Assembly (NCBI GenBank): GCA_900543715.1
Contig: UQSX01000069.1
Location: 1 to 15,687, forward strand
Source of the DNA: an uncultured Blautia sp.
Lineage (GTDB): Bacteria; Bacillota; Clostridia; Lachnospirales; Lachnospiraceae
Reading direction: 5' to 3'
Length of the DNA: 15,687 nt
The position numbers and the translations under genes were made by a program. Below, piece by piece: positions 1-8,610 of this stretch (position 1 is its first letter; every line of letters begins with the position of its first letter). The notes beneath the pieces were generated by a model. It made no database searches, was not told the DNA's origin, and saw only the letters and a program-made list of their open reading frames with translations.

Positions 1-891
<891 letters not shown>

Positions 892-904
892 GGAGTGCAT
901 GGAT

Positions 905-1315
905 ATGAATACATTTGGTATGAATGTGGTTGCCAGTGATAAAACCTTTTATCAGGGCAGAGGAGTCAGCATTACCCTTCCGGCAAAAGACGGAGGAATC
1001 ACGATTCTGGCTCACCATGCAGATATGATGGTTGCCATTGTGCCCGGTGAGATAAAAATTGAGACTGAAGGCGGCGAAAAGATGACGGCTGTCTGCGGAG
1101 GCGGTTTTGCACAGGTGATCAATAATCGTGTGACTGTGTTAGTAGAGAGTATTGAACGTCCTGAGGATATTGACGTAAAGCGTGCCCAGGAAGCTCTGGA
1201 GAGAGCTCAGGAACAGCTCCGACAGAAACAAAGTCTCCAGGAATACTATATTTCAAAACAGGCTCTGTCCAGGGCTATGGCCCGTATGAAGGCTACCAGA
1301 GACAGAGGAATCTGA
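905..1315 (+). CDS. atpC: F1Fo ATP synthase subunit epsilon
   Basis: Epsilon is the central-stalk subunit that couples the rotor to F1 and can inhibit ATP hydrolysis. The protein is about 136 aa, a normal length. The N-terminal beta sandwich shows the family pattern (SITLPAKDGGITILAHHADMM, then VCGGGFAQVINNRVTVLVES). It is followed by a charged C-terminal two-helix hairpin (about residues 92-136, RAQEALERAQEQLRQ, then SRAMARMKATRDR). Two ATGs compete: 899 lies only 3 bases after AGGAG (891-895), while 905 has a 9-base spacing. I chose 905; using 899 would add Met-Asp. It is co-transcribed with atpD, and a probable terminator follows. Confidence 0.96.
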   Translation: MNTFGMNVVASDKTFYQGRGVSITLPAKDGGITILAHHADMMVAIVPGEIKIETEGGEKMTAVCGGGFAQVINNRVTVLVESIERPEDIDVKRAQEALERAQEQLRQKQSLQEYYISKQALSRAMARMKATRDRGI

Positions 1316-1325
1316 AAGAGCAGAG

Positions 1326-1383
1326 AAAGGCTTCATGACGGTAAACTGACGTTGGATCAGGAATGTCGCTATGGAGTCTTTTT
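1326..1383 (+). terminator. Probable terminator of the atp operon
   Basis: AAAGGCTTCAT (1326-1336) can pair with ATGGAGTCTTT (1371-1381) with two G-T wobbles. Extra pairing of GAC and GTC lies inside, and a T run follows (1379-1383). The stem is imperfect and the loop is long, so this is a moderate call. Its position just after atpC and before a new promoter fits. Confidence 0.45.
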
Positions 1384-1463
1384 ATGTGTCAAATAAGGCT
1401 GAGAATAAGATATTACTTAGGATTATATATTGCATACTAATTAGTTATAACGATGGGATTTCA

Positions 1464-1492
1464 TTGACAAAGGACCGGATAGTTGGTAGAAT
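1464..1492 (+). promoter_or_regulatory. Sigma-A promoter of ilvN-ilvC
   Basis: TTGACA (1464-1469), a 17-base spacer and TAGAAT (1487-1492) form a near-consensus housekeeping promoter. Transcription would start near 1499, about 57 bases before ilvN. That leader is too short for a T-box, and no T-box motif (AGGGTGG-like) is visible in 1316-1555. Confidence 0.8.
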
Positions 1493-1555
1493 GTCAACAA
1501 AAGTTAGCCGAAGAAATCCTTAGGAATGGTTTCTGGGCGTGAGAGAAGGTGCTGT

Positions 1556-2071
1556 ATGAACAAACAGGTATTATCTATTCTGGTAGAGAATACGGCCGGC
1601 GTACTCAGCAGAGTGTCGGGGTTATTCAGCCGCCGGGGCTACAGTATTGACAGCATATCTGCCGGGGTTACGAAAAATCCTCATTATACCCGGATGACAG
1701 TAGTCTGCAACGGGGATGCTCTTATTTTAGAACAGATTACCAGACAGGTGGAAAAGCTGGAGGATGTCCTTTCTGTAAAAGTATTGGAGGATGGTCAGAG
1801 CGTAAGGCGGGAGCTTATGCTGGTAAAGATAAAGGTTCTGCCGGAGCAGAGACCCGGGGTCACTACCATTGTAGATATTTTCAGAGGCAACATCATTGAT
1901 GTGAGCAAAGATTCCATGATCATTGAGGTTACAGGAGACAAGTCCAAGCTGGAGGCTTTTCTGGATCTTTTAGACGGATATGAGATACTGGAAACTGCAA
2001 GAACTGGCATTACCGGTCTTTCCAGAGGATCTGAAGGGATTTTTTATCCGGATCCGGAAGAGGATGAATAA
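1556..2071 (+). CDS. ilvN: Acetolactate synthase small (regulatory) subunit
   Basis: This is the regulatory subunit of acetohydroxyacid synthase; it activates the large catalytic subunit and confers valine feedback inhibition. The protein is 171 aa, normal for IlvN/IlvH. An N-terminal ACT domain (about residues 3-75) begins SILVENTAGVLSRVSGLFSRRGY. A C-terminal domain carries LMLVKIKVLPEQR, IVDIFRGNIIDVSKDSMIIEVTG and ARTGITGLSRG. The start at 1556 has AGAAGG (1544-1549) six bases upstream; an in-frame ATG at 1526 would add ten unlike residues and has no such site. At the position of E. coli IlvH Asn29 (RGYNIES), involved in valine response, this protein has Ser (RGYSIDS). The large subunit ilvB is not next to it in this window. 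ilvC follows after 55 bases, probably in the same transcript. Confidence 0.95.
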   Translation: MNKQVLSILVENTAGVLSRVSGLFSRRGYSIDSISAGVTKNPHYTRMTVVCNGDALILEQITRQVEKLEDVLSVKVLEDGQSVRRELMLVKIKVLPEQRPGVTTIVDIFRGNIIDVSKDSMIIEVTGDKSKLEAFLDLLDGYEILETARTGITGLSRGSEGIFYPDPEEDE

Positions 2072-2114
2072 GGTTATTAGAGATTTTATCCCTAACATAC
2101 AAAATATTTTCTAG

Positions 2115-3140
<1,026 letters not shown>

Positions 3141-3161
3141 TAAAAATTCATGACAAGATAA

Positions 3162-3215
3162 AGAACCGCTTACAGAAGCTGGAAGATTTTCTGGCCCCTG
3201 CAAGCGGTTCTTTTT
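3162..3215 (+). terminator. Intrinsic terminator after ilvC
   Basis: AGAACCGCTT (3162-3171) pairs perfectly with AAGCGGTTCT (3202-3211). A smaller inner helix (CAGAA 3173-3177 with TTCTG 3189-3193) shortens the loop, and TTTTT follows at 3211-3215. It closes the ilvNC unit before the convergent lysR gene. Confidence 0.85.
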
Positions 3216-3226
3216 GCTTTGTGGAA

Positions 3227-3243
3227 TTATAGAAATTCTATAA
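3227..3243. repeat. Short near-perfect palindrome between ilvC terminator and lysR stop
   Basis: TTATAGAA (3227-3234) and TTCTATAA (3236-3243) are exact inverted arms around one A. It lies 12 bases past the ilvC terminator and 16 bases past the end of lysR. It is AT-rich and has no following T run on either strand, so its role is unclear. It may be the remains of a lysR-side terminator or chance. Confidence 0.3.
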
Positions 3244-3259
3244 GGAAGTTCGGGAGAAC

Positions 3260-4171
3260 TTACACTTCCTCCAGGGAGCCTGTTCTCTGCCGGTAAAAAT
3301 TGATAAATTCCTGTACAGCGGAAGTCTGCTGGATATTCTCCAGATAGGCAAATCCAATTTCTCTTTTTCGGATGGGAGAGGCCAGAGGAATCTCCACCAG
3401 AGTTCCTTCCCGGAGTTCTTTCTCCACAAACTGGCGGATCACGCAGGCCACACCCAGGCCGATTTTGGCGAATTCAATGAGCAGGTCCATGGTAGAAACC
3501 TCCAGGAGATTGCTGGTTTCTATATGAAAAAGTGACAGGTAATCGTCAATATACTGCCGGGTGATATTTTCTTTGTCCAGAAGCATAAGGGTGGCAGATT
3601 TCAGAATATCCTCCCGATTGTTCGTACGCAGGGAGAGATTATCCAGATAGGACTGGGTGGCTACGAAAATATCCTCAATTTCTCCAAGGGAATCGAAATG
3701 AATATGATGATACCGTTCTGGTTTTCCGATCAGGCCCAGATCGATTTTATTCTCCCGAAGAAGCTGAAGGGTATGGTAAGTGGACTGACATTCAATGGTG
3801 ATCCGGATGTGAGGATGCTGGGCGATAAATTCCTTCAGATAGGGAAGAAGCATATATTTACACAAGGTAGAGGAAACGCCGATATGGAGGTGCCCGATTC
3901 CCAGTTCATTTATTTTTTTCAGTCGTTCCTCTCCTGTCTGGAGAGCGTAAAAAGCTCTTTGTACATAGTCGTACAGGACTTCTCCTTCTTCTGTAAGCTG
4001 TACTCCCCGGGAGTTCCTGGAAAACAGGGTAACGTCCAGGCTCTGCTCCAGCTTACGGATAGATTTGCTGATGGCAGGCTGGCTGATAAAAAGCTCTGCG
4101 GCGGCTTTAGAAATATTTCCTGTATTTGCCACTGTATAAAAAACTTTGTATAAGGACAGGTTCTGGTCCAT
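3260..4171 (-). CDS. LysR-family transcriptional regulator (probable leuCD regulator)
   Basis: This is a LysR-type regulator of about 303 aa. The N-terminal winged helix-turn-helix spans about residues 6-65 (KVFYTVANTGNISKAAAELFISQPAISKSIRKLEQSLDVTLFSR, then GVQLTEEGEVLYDY). The effector-binding domain begins near residue 92 (GHLHIGVSSTLCKYMLLPYLKEFIAQHPHI) and has the usual LLRENKIDLGLIG segment. The ATG at 4171 has AAGGAG (4177-4182 on the plus strand) 5 bases upstream. The GTG at 4177 overlaps that ribosome site and is rejected as start. It is divergent from leuC with overlapping promoters, the classical arrangement for a LysR activator and its target, so leuCD is the likely target; the co-inducer is not evident. 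The gene has no strong terminator of its own. Confidence 0.92.
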   Translation of the reverse strand: MDQNLSLYKVFYTVANTGNISKAAAELFISQPAISKSIRKLEQSLDVTLFSRNSRGVQLTEEGEVLYDYVQRAFYALQTGEERLKKINELGIGHLHIGVSSTLCKYMLLPYLKEFIAQHPHIRITIECQSTYHTLQLLRENKIDLGLIGKPERYHHIHFDSLGEIEDIFVATQSYLDNLSLRTNNREDILKSATLMLLDKENITRQYIDDYLSLFHIETSNLLEVSTMDLLIEFAKIGLGVACVIRQFVEKELREGTLVEIPLASPIRKREIGFAYLENIQQTSAVQEFINFYRQRTGSLEEV

Positions 4172-4227
4172 AAGCACTCCTTTCTCTGACAGGAATAAAC
4201 TGCAATGTTTATGAATTTAAGTTATGT

Positions 4228-4276
4228 CTGTCATGTTTAATATGTATTTCTATTATAACAAAACATATGTTAGAAT
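4228..4276 (+). promoter_or_regulatory. Candidate leuC promoter(s) with 10-bp palindrome
   Basis: Two weak plus-strand options are visible. One is CTGTCA (4228-4233), 17 bases, TATTAT (4251-4256). The other is a TAGAAT (4271-4276) with no good -35. A perfect palindrome AACATATGTT (4262-4271), flanked by TAAC (4256-4259) and GTTA (4269-4272), sits between them and inside the divergent lysR promoter. It is a reasonable LysR-type operator. Weak -35 boxes fit activator dependence. No leucine-rich leader peptide or T-box is seen. Confidence 0.45.
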
Positions 4277-4281
4277 GGCAA
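4252..4281 (-). promoter_or_regulatory. Promoter of the lysR-type gene
   Basis: Read on the minus strand: TTGCCA (complement of 4276-4281), an 18-base spacer and a perfect TATAAT (complement of 4252-4257). The transcript would start near 4245, leaving a leader of about 75 bases. It overlaps the candidate leuC promoter sequences on the other strand. Confidence 0.65.
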
Positions 4282-4319
4282 TAGCAGAACAGGAAAAACA
4301 GTAGTAGGAGGCGAAAGCT

Positions 4320-5588
4320 ATGGGAATGACAATGACACAGAAAATCCTGGCAGCCCATGCAGGATTGGATAAAGTAGAAGCCGGACAATTGATCGAGGCA
4401 GACCTTGATCTGGTACTGGGAAATGACATTACCTCTCCGGTGGCCATCCACGAAATGGACAAAATGACGGTAGATACAGTTTTTGATAAAGATAAAGTAG
4501 CCCTTGTTATGGACCATTTTATTCCAAACAAAGACATTAAATCCGCAGAACACTGTAAATGTGTGCGGGAGTTTGCCTGCCGCCATGATATTACCAATTA
4601 CTTTGATGTAGGAGAAATGGGGATCGAGCATGCCCTTCTTCCGGAAAAAGGACTGACAGTGGCAGGGGATGCGATTATCGGAGCGGACTCACATACCTGT
4701 ACTTACGGAGCTTTAGGGGCTTTCTCAACAGGAGTGGGAAGTACAGATATGGCAGCGGGAATGGCTACAGGAAAAGCCTGGTTTAAAGTGCCTTCCGCTA
4801 TTAAGATCAACATTGTTGGAAAACCTTCCAAGTGGGTCAGCGGAAAAGATGTGATCCTTCATCTGATCGGGATGATCGGCGTAGATGGAGCGTTGTATAA
4901 ATCTCTGGAATTCGTGGGGGAAGGTATTAAAAACCTTTCTATGGATGACCGTTTCACCATTGCAAATATGGCTATTGAGGCCGGCGCAAAGAACGGAATC
5001 TTCCCTGTAGATGAGCTGACAGAAGCTTATATGAAGGAACACTCCAGCCGTCCATACAAGATCTATAAGGCAGATGAGGATGCGGTTTATGATGAGGAAT
5101 ATACTATTGACCTCAGCACTCTGAAATCTACCATTTCCTTCCCACATCTTCCTTCCAACACCAGGACTATGGATCAGATCGCAGAAGATGTGGTCATCGA
5201 TCAGGCTGTGATCGGCTCCTGTACTAACGGAAGGATCGATGACTTAAGATGTGCCGCCAAGATCCTGGAAGGCAGAAAGGTGAAAAAAGGCGTCAGATGT
5301 ATTGTGATCCCTGCTACTCAGCATATCTATCTTCAGGCTATGGAAGAAGGCCTTCTGAAGATCTTTATTGAGGCAGGAGCAGTGGTAAGCACGCCGACAT
5401 GCGGTCCATGTCTGGGCGGTTACATGGGCATCTTGGCAGCAGGAGAGAGATGTATCTCCACCACCAACCGAAACTTTGTAGGACGTATGGGCCATGTGGA
5501 TTCTGAGGTATATCTGGCAAGCCCTGCGGTGGCAGCAGCCAGCGCAGTGACCGGAAAGATTTCTGTGCCGGAAGAACTGGGATTATAG
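4320..5588 (+). CDS. leuC: 3-isopropylmalate dehydratase, large subunit
   Basis: LeuC with LeuD isomerises 2-isopropylmalate to 3-isopropylmalate in leucine synthesis, an aconitase-type [4Fe-4S] enzyme. At 422 aa it is the shorter archaeal/clostridial-type large subunit. The cluster ligands are visible as Cys301 (GSCTNGR) and Cys361/Cys364 ([10 protein letters not shown]). Other family marks are DHFIPN (65-70), [23 protein letters not shown] (121-143) and the C-terminal [12 protein letters not shown] (380-391). AGGAGG (4306-4311) is 8 bases before the ATG at 4320; further in-frame ATGs at 4326 and 4332 are possible but less well spaced. leuD begins 13 bases after the stop. This subfamily includes related hydro-lyases (homoaconitase, dimethylmalate dehydratase), so leucine function rests on the pairing and the nearby ilv genes. 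Confidence 0.95.
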   Translation: MGMTMTQKILAAHAGLDKVEAGQLIEADLDLVLGNDITSPVAIHEMDKMTVDTVFDKDKVALVMDHFIPNKDIKSAEHCKCVREFACRHDITNYFDVGEMGIEHALLPEKGLTVAGDAIIGADSHTCTYGALGAFSTGVGSTDMAAGMATGKAWFKVPSAIKINIVGKPSKWVSGKDVILHLIGMIGVDGALYKSLEFVGEGIKNLSMDDRFTIANMAIEAGAKNGIFPVDELTEAYMKEHSSRPYKIYKADEDAVYDEEYTIDLSTLKSTISFPHLPSNTRTMDQIAEDVVIDQAVIGSCTNGRIDDLRCAAKILEGRKVKKGVRCIVIPATQHIYLQAMEEGLLKIFIEAGAVVSTPTCGPCLGGYMGILAAGERCISTTNRNFVGRMGHVDSEVYLASPAVAAASAVTGKISVPEELGL

Positions 5589-5601
5589 GAGGAAATGAAG
5601 G

Positions 5602-6093
5602 ATGAAAGCAAGCGGAACAGTTTTTAAATATGGAGACAACGTAGATACAGATGTTATCATTCCTGCAAGATACCTGAACTCTTCAGATCCGAAGGAACTG
5701 GCAACCCACTGTATGGAAGATATTGATAAGGAGTTTGTGAATAAGGTGAAGAAAGGGGACATTATCGTAGCGGAGAAAAACTTCGGCTGCGGTTCTTCCA
5801 GAGAGCATGCGCCCCTGGCGATCAAAGCCGCAGGAGTAAGCTGTGTGATCGCAGAGACCTTTGCCCGTATCTTTTACAGAAACGCTATTAACATCGGTCT
5901 CCCCATTATTGAGTGCCCGGAAGCCTCTAAAGGCATTGAGGCCGGAGATGAGGTAGAGGTGGATTTCGACACAGGAATCATTACAAACAAGACTAAGGGA
6001 ACAACCTTTAAAGGTCAGGCATTCCCTGAATTTATGCAGAAGATCATTAAGGCTGAAGGATTGGTAAACTACATTAACAGCCAGCAGAAATAG
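5602..6093 (+). CDS. leuD: 3-isopropylmalate dehydratase, small subunit
   Basis: This is the swivel-domain partner of LeuC. At 163 aa it is the short form expected to pair with a 420-aa LeuC. Signature segments are [12 protein letters not shown] (15-26), the substrate-recognition region [12 protein letters not shown] (60-71) and [17 protein letters not shown] (about 85-101). The ribosome site AGGAGG (5587-5592) overlaps the leuC stop codon and lies 9 bases before the ATG, so translation is probably coupled. The TAG stop (6091-6093) runs into the first bases of a long perfect hairpin. Confidence 0.96.
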   Translation: MKASGTVFKYGDNVDTDVIIPARYLNSSDPKELATHCMEDIDKEFVNKVKKGDIIVAEKNFGCGSSREHAPLAIKAAGVSCVIAETFARIFYRNAINIGLPIIECPEASKGIEAGDEVEVDFDTGIITNKTKGTTFKGQAFPEFMQKIIKAEGLVNYINSQQK

Positions 6094-6138
6094 CAGAAAG
6101 CGTGCATATCGTCTTTTACGATATGCACGCTTTCTGCT
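6092..6138. terminator. 20-bp perfect hairpin between convergent leuD and ABC permease
   Basis: The arms 6092-6111 and 6119-6138 are perfectly complementary over 20 bp, with a 7-base loop (TCTTTTA). The hairpin fills the space between the two convergent stop codons and overlaps both: TAG 6091-6093 on plus, and TAA as complement of 6138-6140 on minus. Neither side has a real T tract (plus continues TATAAAA; minus continues ATTTCTG). It probably acts as a bidirectional terminator or 3' stabiliser, but it is not the textbook form. Confidence 0.75.
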
Positions 6139-6923
6139 TATAAAATATCCTTTCGGCTGTATTTCCAATAAGCAAAAAGTATTCCGATGATCCCATAAAT
6201 CATACCCAGAATAACCAGATGTATATCCAGACTTATATTGGTGATAATATCTGTCCCTTCCGCATATCCAAAGGGAGTGATATATTTTAAAAATCCGGCG
6301 GCGTCGGAGATGTTGGCAATGATATTAAAAAAATACAGGATAACTGCAATGCCCAGTCCGATTCCCAGGCTTCCCCTGCGCAGAAAAGCAGAGATGCCAA
6401 AGCAGATGCCGCCAATCTCAAGCTGAAGGAGAAAATAGGCCAGATGGAGAAGCAGCAGTTCTTTCCATGGAATCTCTTCTCCAATCCAGACAACAGAAGC
6501 CAGGGATAGAAATAAGACAATTATGTTCAACAGGAAGAGCTGAAAAATTACAGCCAGCAGTTTCTCTGTAACAATGCGGCGGCGGGTTACCGGGTGAGTA
6601 AGAAGAAATTCGCCGGTATGGTCTTTTTCCTCTTTGGAAAGCATGGAAACAGCACAGAGAGCTGCAAACAGAGCTCCTCCCAGTCCAAGGATATTCCCAC
6701 ATTCTATGGAATAAAAGCCCAGAAGGGTGCCAAAACTGACCTGATCCATGCCGAAAGCCTGGCTGAAGCTTCCCATTGAGGAAAAGGCATCACTGACTTC
6801 CTCCATCTCGCTTTCCATTTCAGGAAAAAGAAAGATACAAACTGCCAGGAGAAATCCAATAGCTGCCGTCCAGATGAGTAAGGTATTTCTGCTCTGACGC
6901 ATTTCGTGTTTCAGGATTGTCAT
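6138..6923 (-). CDS. ABC-2 type exporter, permease subunit
   Basis: This is a 261-aa integral membrane protein of the ABC-2 permease type. A cytoplasmic start (MTILKHEMRQSRNTLLIW) leads into TM1 (about 16-33). About five more hydrophobic segments follow, at roughly 75-95, 125-148, 158-180, 186-203 and 232-252, ending in a basic tail (YWKYSRKDIL). The cytoplasmic stretch SKEEKDHTGEFLLTHPVTRRRIVTEK after the second helix is typical of the family as the contact with the ATPase. The ATG overlaps the TGA of the upstream ATPase gene by 4 bases, and an AGGAGG-like site sits inside that gene's end, so the two are translationally coupled. The substrate cannot be read from sequence; peptides or antibiotics are common for the family. 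Confidence 0.9.
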   Translation of the reverse strand: MTILKHEMRQSRNTLLIWTAAIGFLLAVCIFLFPEMESEMEEVSDAFSSMGSFSQAFGMDQVSFGTLLGFYSIECGNILGLGGALFAALCAVSMLSKEEKDHTGEFLLTHPVTRRRIVTEKLLAVIFQLFLLNIIVLFLSLASVVWIGEEIPWKELLLLHLAYFLLQLEIGGICFGISAFLRRGSLGIGLGIAVILYFFNIIANISDAAGFLKYITPFGYAEGTDIITNISLDIHLVILGMIYGIIGILFAYWKYSRKDIL

Positions 6924-7801
6924 TGAATGTTGCCTCCTTCCCTATAGTAATGAAGAAAGATCTCTTCCAAATCTGGTTCAGAGATATTCAGATCCTTTAT
7001 GGGATGGGAAGAAAGAACCTGGAGCAGCAGATTGATATCACCGCTGTAAAGAAAGCTGCTTTCCTCCTCTGTACTTTGCAGGTCCCGGATACCGTCAAGG
7101 CCTTCCGGAGTAAATTTTCCATGAACCGTTACCCGTTTTGCACTGGTCCGGGACAGCTCTTCTACGCTGCCGGAAGCAATGATCTGTCCCTTTCGGATAA
7201 TGGCAGCCCGGCTGCAGTAGCGCTGGATCTCGGACAGGATATGTGAGGAAAGAAATACGGTCATGCCCTTCTGGTTTTTCTCCCGGAGAATAGAGAAAAA
7301 TTCACGCTGCATGAGCGGATCCAGGCCGCTGGTGGGCTCATCCAGGATACACAGCCGGGGCTCATGCTGAAGGGCGCAGACAATAGCTGCTTTTTTACGG
7401 TTTCCAAAGGAAAGTTCCTCTATTTTTCTGGAAGTATCTAACTGAAGTCTTTCGCATAGAGGCCTTCCGGCCTGCCGGCAGTCTTTTTTATGAAGGTCTG
7501 CAGATAGACGGAGAAGTTCCTTTACCCGCATTCCTGAATAGAAGACTGCCTCAGCAGGCAGATAACCGATCTGGGAGAGGATTTCTTTTTGATCCTTTAC
7601 AATGTCCATTCCCAGGATAGAAGCTGTTCCCCTGCTTTTGCGGATAAGTCCCAGGAGGGTGCGGATGGTGGTGCTTTTTCCTGCTCCGTTAGGACCGATA
7701 AATCCATAGAATTCTCCTTCTTCCACTTCCAGGTTCAGGTCCTGTATTCCCGGATTTTTTCCGTAAAATTTTGTCAGCCCGGAAGTCTTGATTGCTTTCA
7801 T
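6920..7801 (-). CDS. ABC-2 type exporter, ATP-binding subunit (CcmA-like)
   Basis: This is a 293-aa ATPase of the drug/peptide exporter class. The nucleotide-binding domain shows Walker A GPNGAGKS (36-43), the signature LSFGN (130-134, a known variant of LSGGQ in this class), Walker B RLCILDE (149-155), the D-loop SGLD (158-161) and the switch His187 (SSHILSE). A C-terminal extension of about 80 residues (from about 215), common in exporter ATPases with a separate ABC-2 permease, follows. A GGGGG ribosome site lies just before the ATG. It is the first gene of a two-gene minus-strand operon, divergent from the response regulator with a shared promoter region, so the two-component system may control it. 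Confidence 0.95.
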   Translation of the reverse strand: MKAIKTSGLTKFYGKNPGIQDLNLEVEEGEFYGFIGPNGAGKSTTIRTLLGLIRKSRGTASILGMDIVKDQKEILSQIGYLPAEAVFYSGMRVKELLRLSADLHKKDCRQAGRPLCERLQLDTSRKIEELSFGNRKKAAIVCALQHEPRLCILDEPTSGLDPLMQREFFSILREKNQKGMTVFLSSHILSEIQRYCSRAAIIRKGQIIASGSVEELSRTSAKRVTVHGKFTPEGLDGIRDLQSTEEESSFLYSGDINLLLQVLSSHPIKDLNISEPDLEEIFLHYYREGGNIQ

Positions 7802-7837
7802 GTTACCCCCTCTTTCTGTTTCAGATTTGCTTCCAAA

Positions 7838-7866
7838 ATAATATCATTTATGGATGGTATTGACAA
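7838..7866 (-). promoter_or_regulatory. Promoter of the ABC-2 exporter operon
   Basis: On the minus strand: TTGTCA (complement of 7861-7866), a 17-base spacer and TATTAT (complement of 7838-7843). This is a strong sigma-A-type match. Its -35 box shares bases with the -35 box of the divergent promoter (TTGACA, 7860-7865). Confidence 0.75.
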
Positions 7867-7888
7867 CGATTTTCCCTTAGGATACCCT
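7860..7888 (+). promoter_or_regulatory. Candidate promoter of the response regulator-kinase genes
   Basis: TTGACA (7860-7865) is perfect, but the hexamer 17 bases on is only TACCCT (7883-7888, 3 of 6 matches). Such a weak -10 suggests activation or low basal expression. The promoter is back-to-back with the exporter promoter. Confidence 0.5.
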
Positions 7889-7938
7889 GTAACTGAAACA
7901 AGAATTTGATTTTAACTTACATAAATGGAGATATGAAG

Positions 7939-8607
7939 ATGACGACCATCGGAATTGTGGAAGATGACAGACTTTTGAATGAAGCCCTGGCCAGAATGCT
8001 GGAAAAGAAGGGATATCATCCTCTCCGGGCTTATACCTTGGAAGAGGGAATGAAGCTTATCCGGCAGAAGCCGGAACTGATCATTCTGGATATTAACCTT
8101 CCCGACGGTGAGGGGACCAGGATCTGTCAGGCAGCCAGAGAATACAGCAGGATCCCGGTGCTGTTTCTCACGGCCAGAGACGAAGAGGAAGATATGCTCC
8201 GGGCTTTTGATCTTGGAGCTGATGATTATCTGGTAAAGCCCTTTTCCATGGCGGTGCTGCTGAAGCATGTGGAAGCTGTCCTCCGCAGAACCCAGGGAGA
8301 GCGGGAAGTTTTTCTCTACCGGGGACTGACCATAAATCCAGAGAGAAAACAGGTGGCAAGAGAGGGGGAAGAAATCCGTCTCACTCCAAGGGAATATGCT
8401 CTTTTGGATCTGTTGGCAAGGAACCGGGGAAGAGTACTGACCAAGACCATGATCCTGGAACAGGTCTGGGACAATCAGGGAGCCTTTGTCGAGGAAAATA
8501 CCGTGAATGTAACTTTAAACCGTCTGAAAAAGAAAATTGAGCCGGACCCGGAAAATCCTGTGTATATCCGGAATGTATTCGGCCTGGGCTATACTTTTGG
8601 AGATTAG
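7939..8607 (+). CDS. OmpR/PhoB-family response regulator
   Basis: This is a two-component response regulator of 222 aa. The receiver domain (1-115) has the acidic pair E8-D9-D10, phospho-acceptor Asp51 (LIILDINLPDGEG), Thr78 (FLTAR) and Lys100 (YLVKPF). The C-terminal winged-helix DNA-binding domain (about 125-220) reads LTPREYALLDLLARNRGRVLTK, then EENTVNVTLNRLKKKIEP, ending in VFGLGYTF. The ATG at 7939 has TGGAG (7926-7930) 8 bases upstream. The ATG at 7933 is too close to it, and a TTG at 7906 has no ribosome site. The kinase gene starts 3 bases after the stop. Bce/Van-type regulators of antimicrobial-peptide exporters are the closest general kind; this is by architecture and neighbours, not by search. 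Confidence 0.95.
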   Translation: MTTIGIVEDDRLLNEALARMLEKKGYHPLRAYTLEEGMKLIRQKPELIILDINLPDGEGTRICQAAREYSRIPVLFLTARDEEEDMLRAFDLGADDYLVKPFSMAVLLKHVEAVLRRTQGEREVFLYRGLTINPERKQVAREGEEIRLTPREYALLDLLARNRGRVLTKTMILEQVWDNQGAFVEENTVNVTLNRLKKKIEPDPENPVYIRNVFGLGYTFGD

Positions 8608-8610
8608 AAG

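Larger units (their letters stand above)
7817..7900. promoter_or_regulatory. Inverted repeat flanking the divergent promoters
   Basis: TGTTTCAG (7817-7824) and CTGAAACA (7893-7900) are exact 8-base inverted copies. The centre of symmetry (about 7858) lies next to the shared -35 region, and each arm lies close to a predicted transcription start. A similar ACTGAAAACA occurs at 9509-9518, beside the promoter of the second exporter. These are candidate regulator sites. Confidence 0.4.

Noticed and set aside
1316..1555. Possible T-box or leucine/valine attenuator before ilvN
   Set aside because: The leader after the predicted start is only about 57 bases, with no T-box sequence, no regulated terminator and no leader peptide rich in branched-chain residues.
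3698..4153. 151-codon plus-strand frame inside the lysR gene
   Set aside because: It is antisense to a clear LysR protein, has no ribosome site or family features, and is a shadow of the real gene.
4178..4319. Possible leucine leader peptide or T-box before leuC
   Set aside because: No short reading frame with leucine runs, no terminator and no T-box core; a LysR operator explains the space better.
4209..4631. 140-codon minus-strand frame covering the leuC start and promoter
   Set aside because: It runs across the divergent promoter region and the start of LeuC, and has a Cys/His/Phe-rich composition typical of antisense frames.
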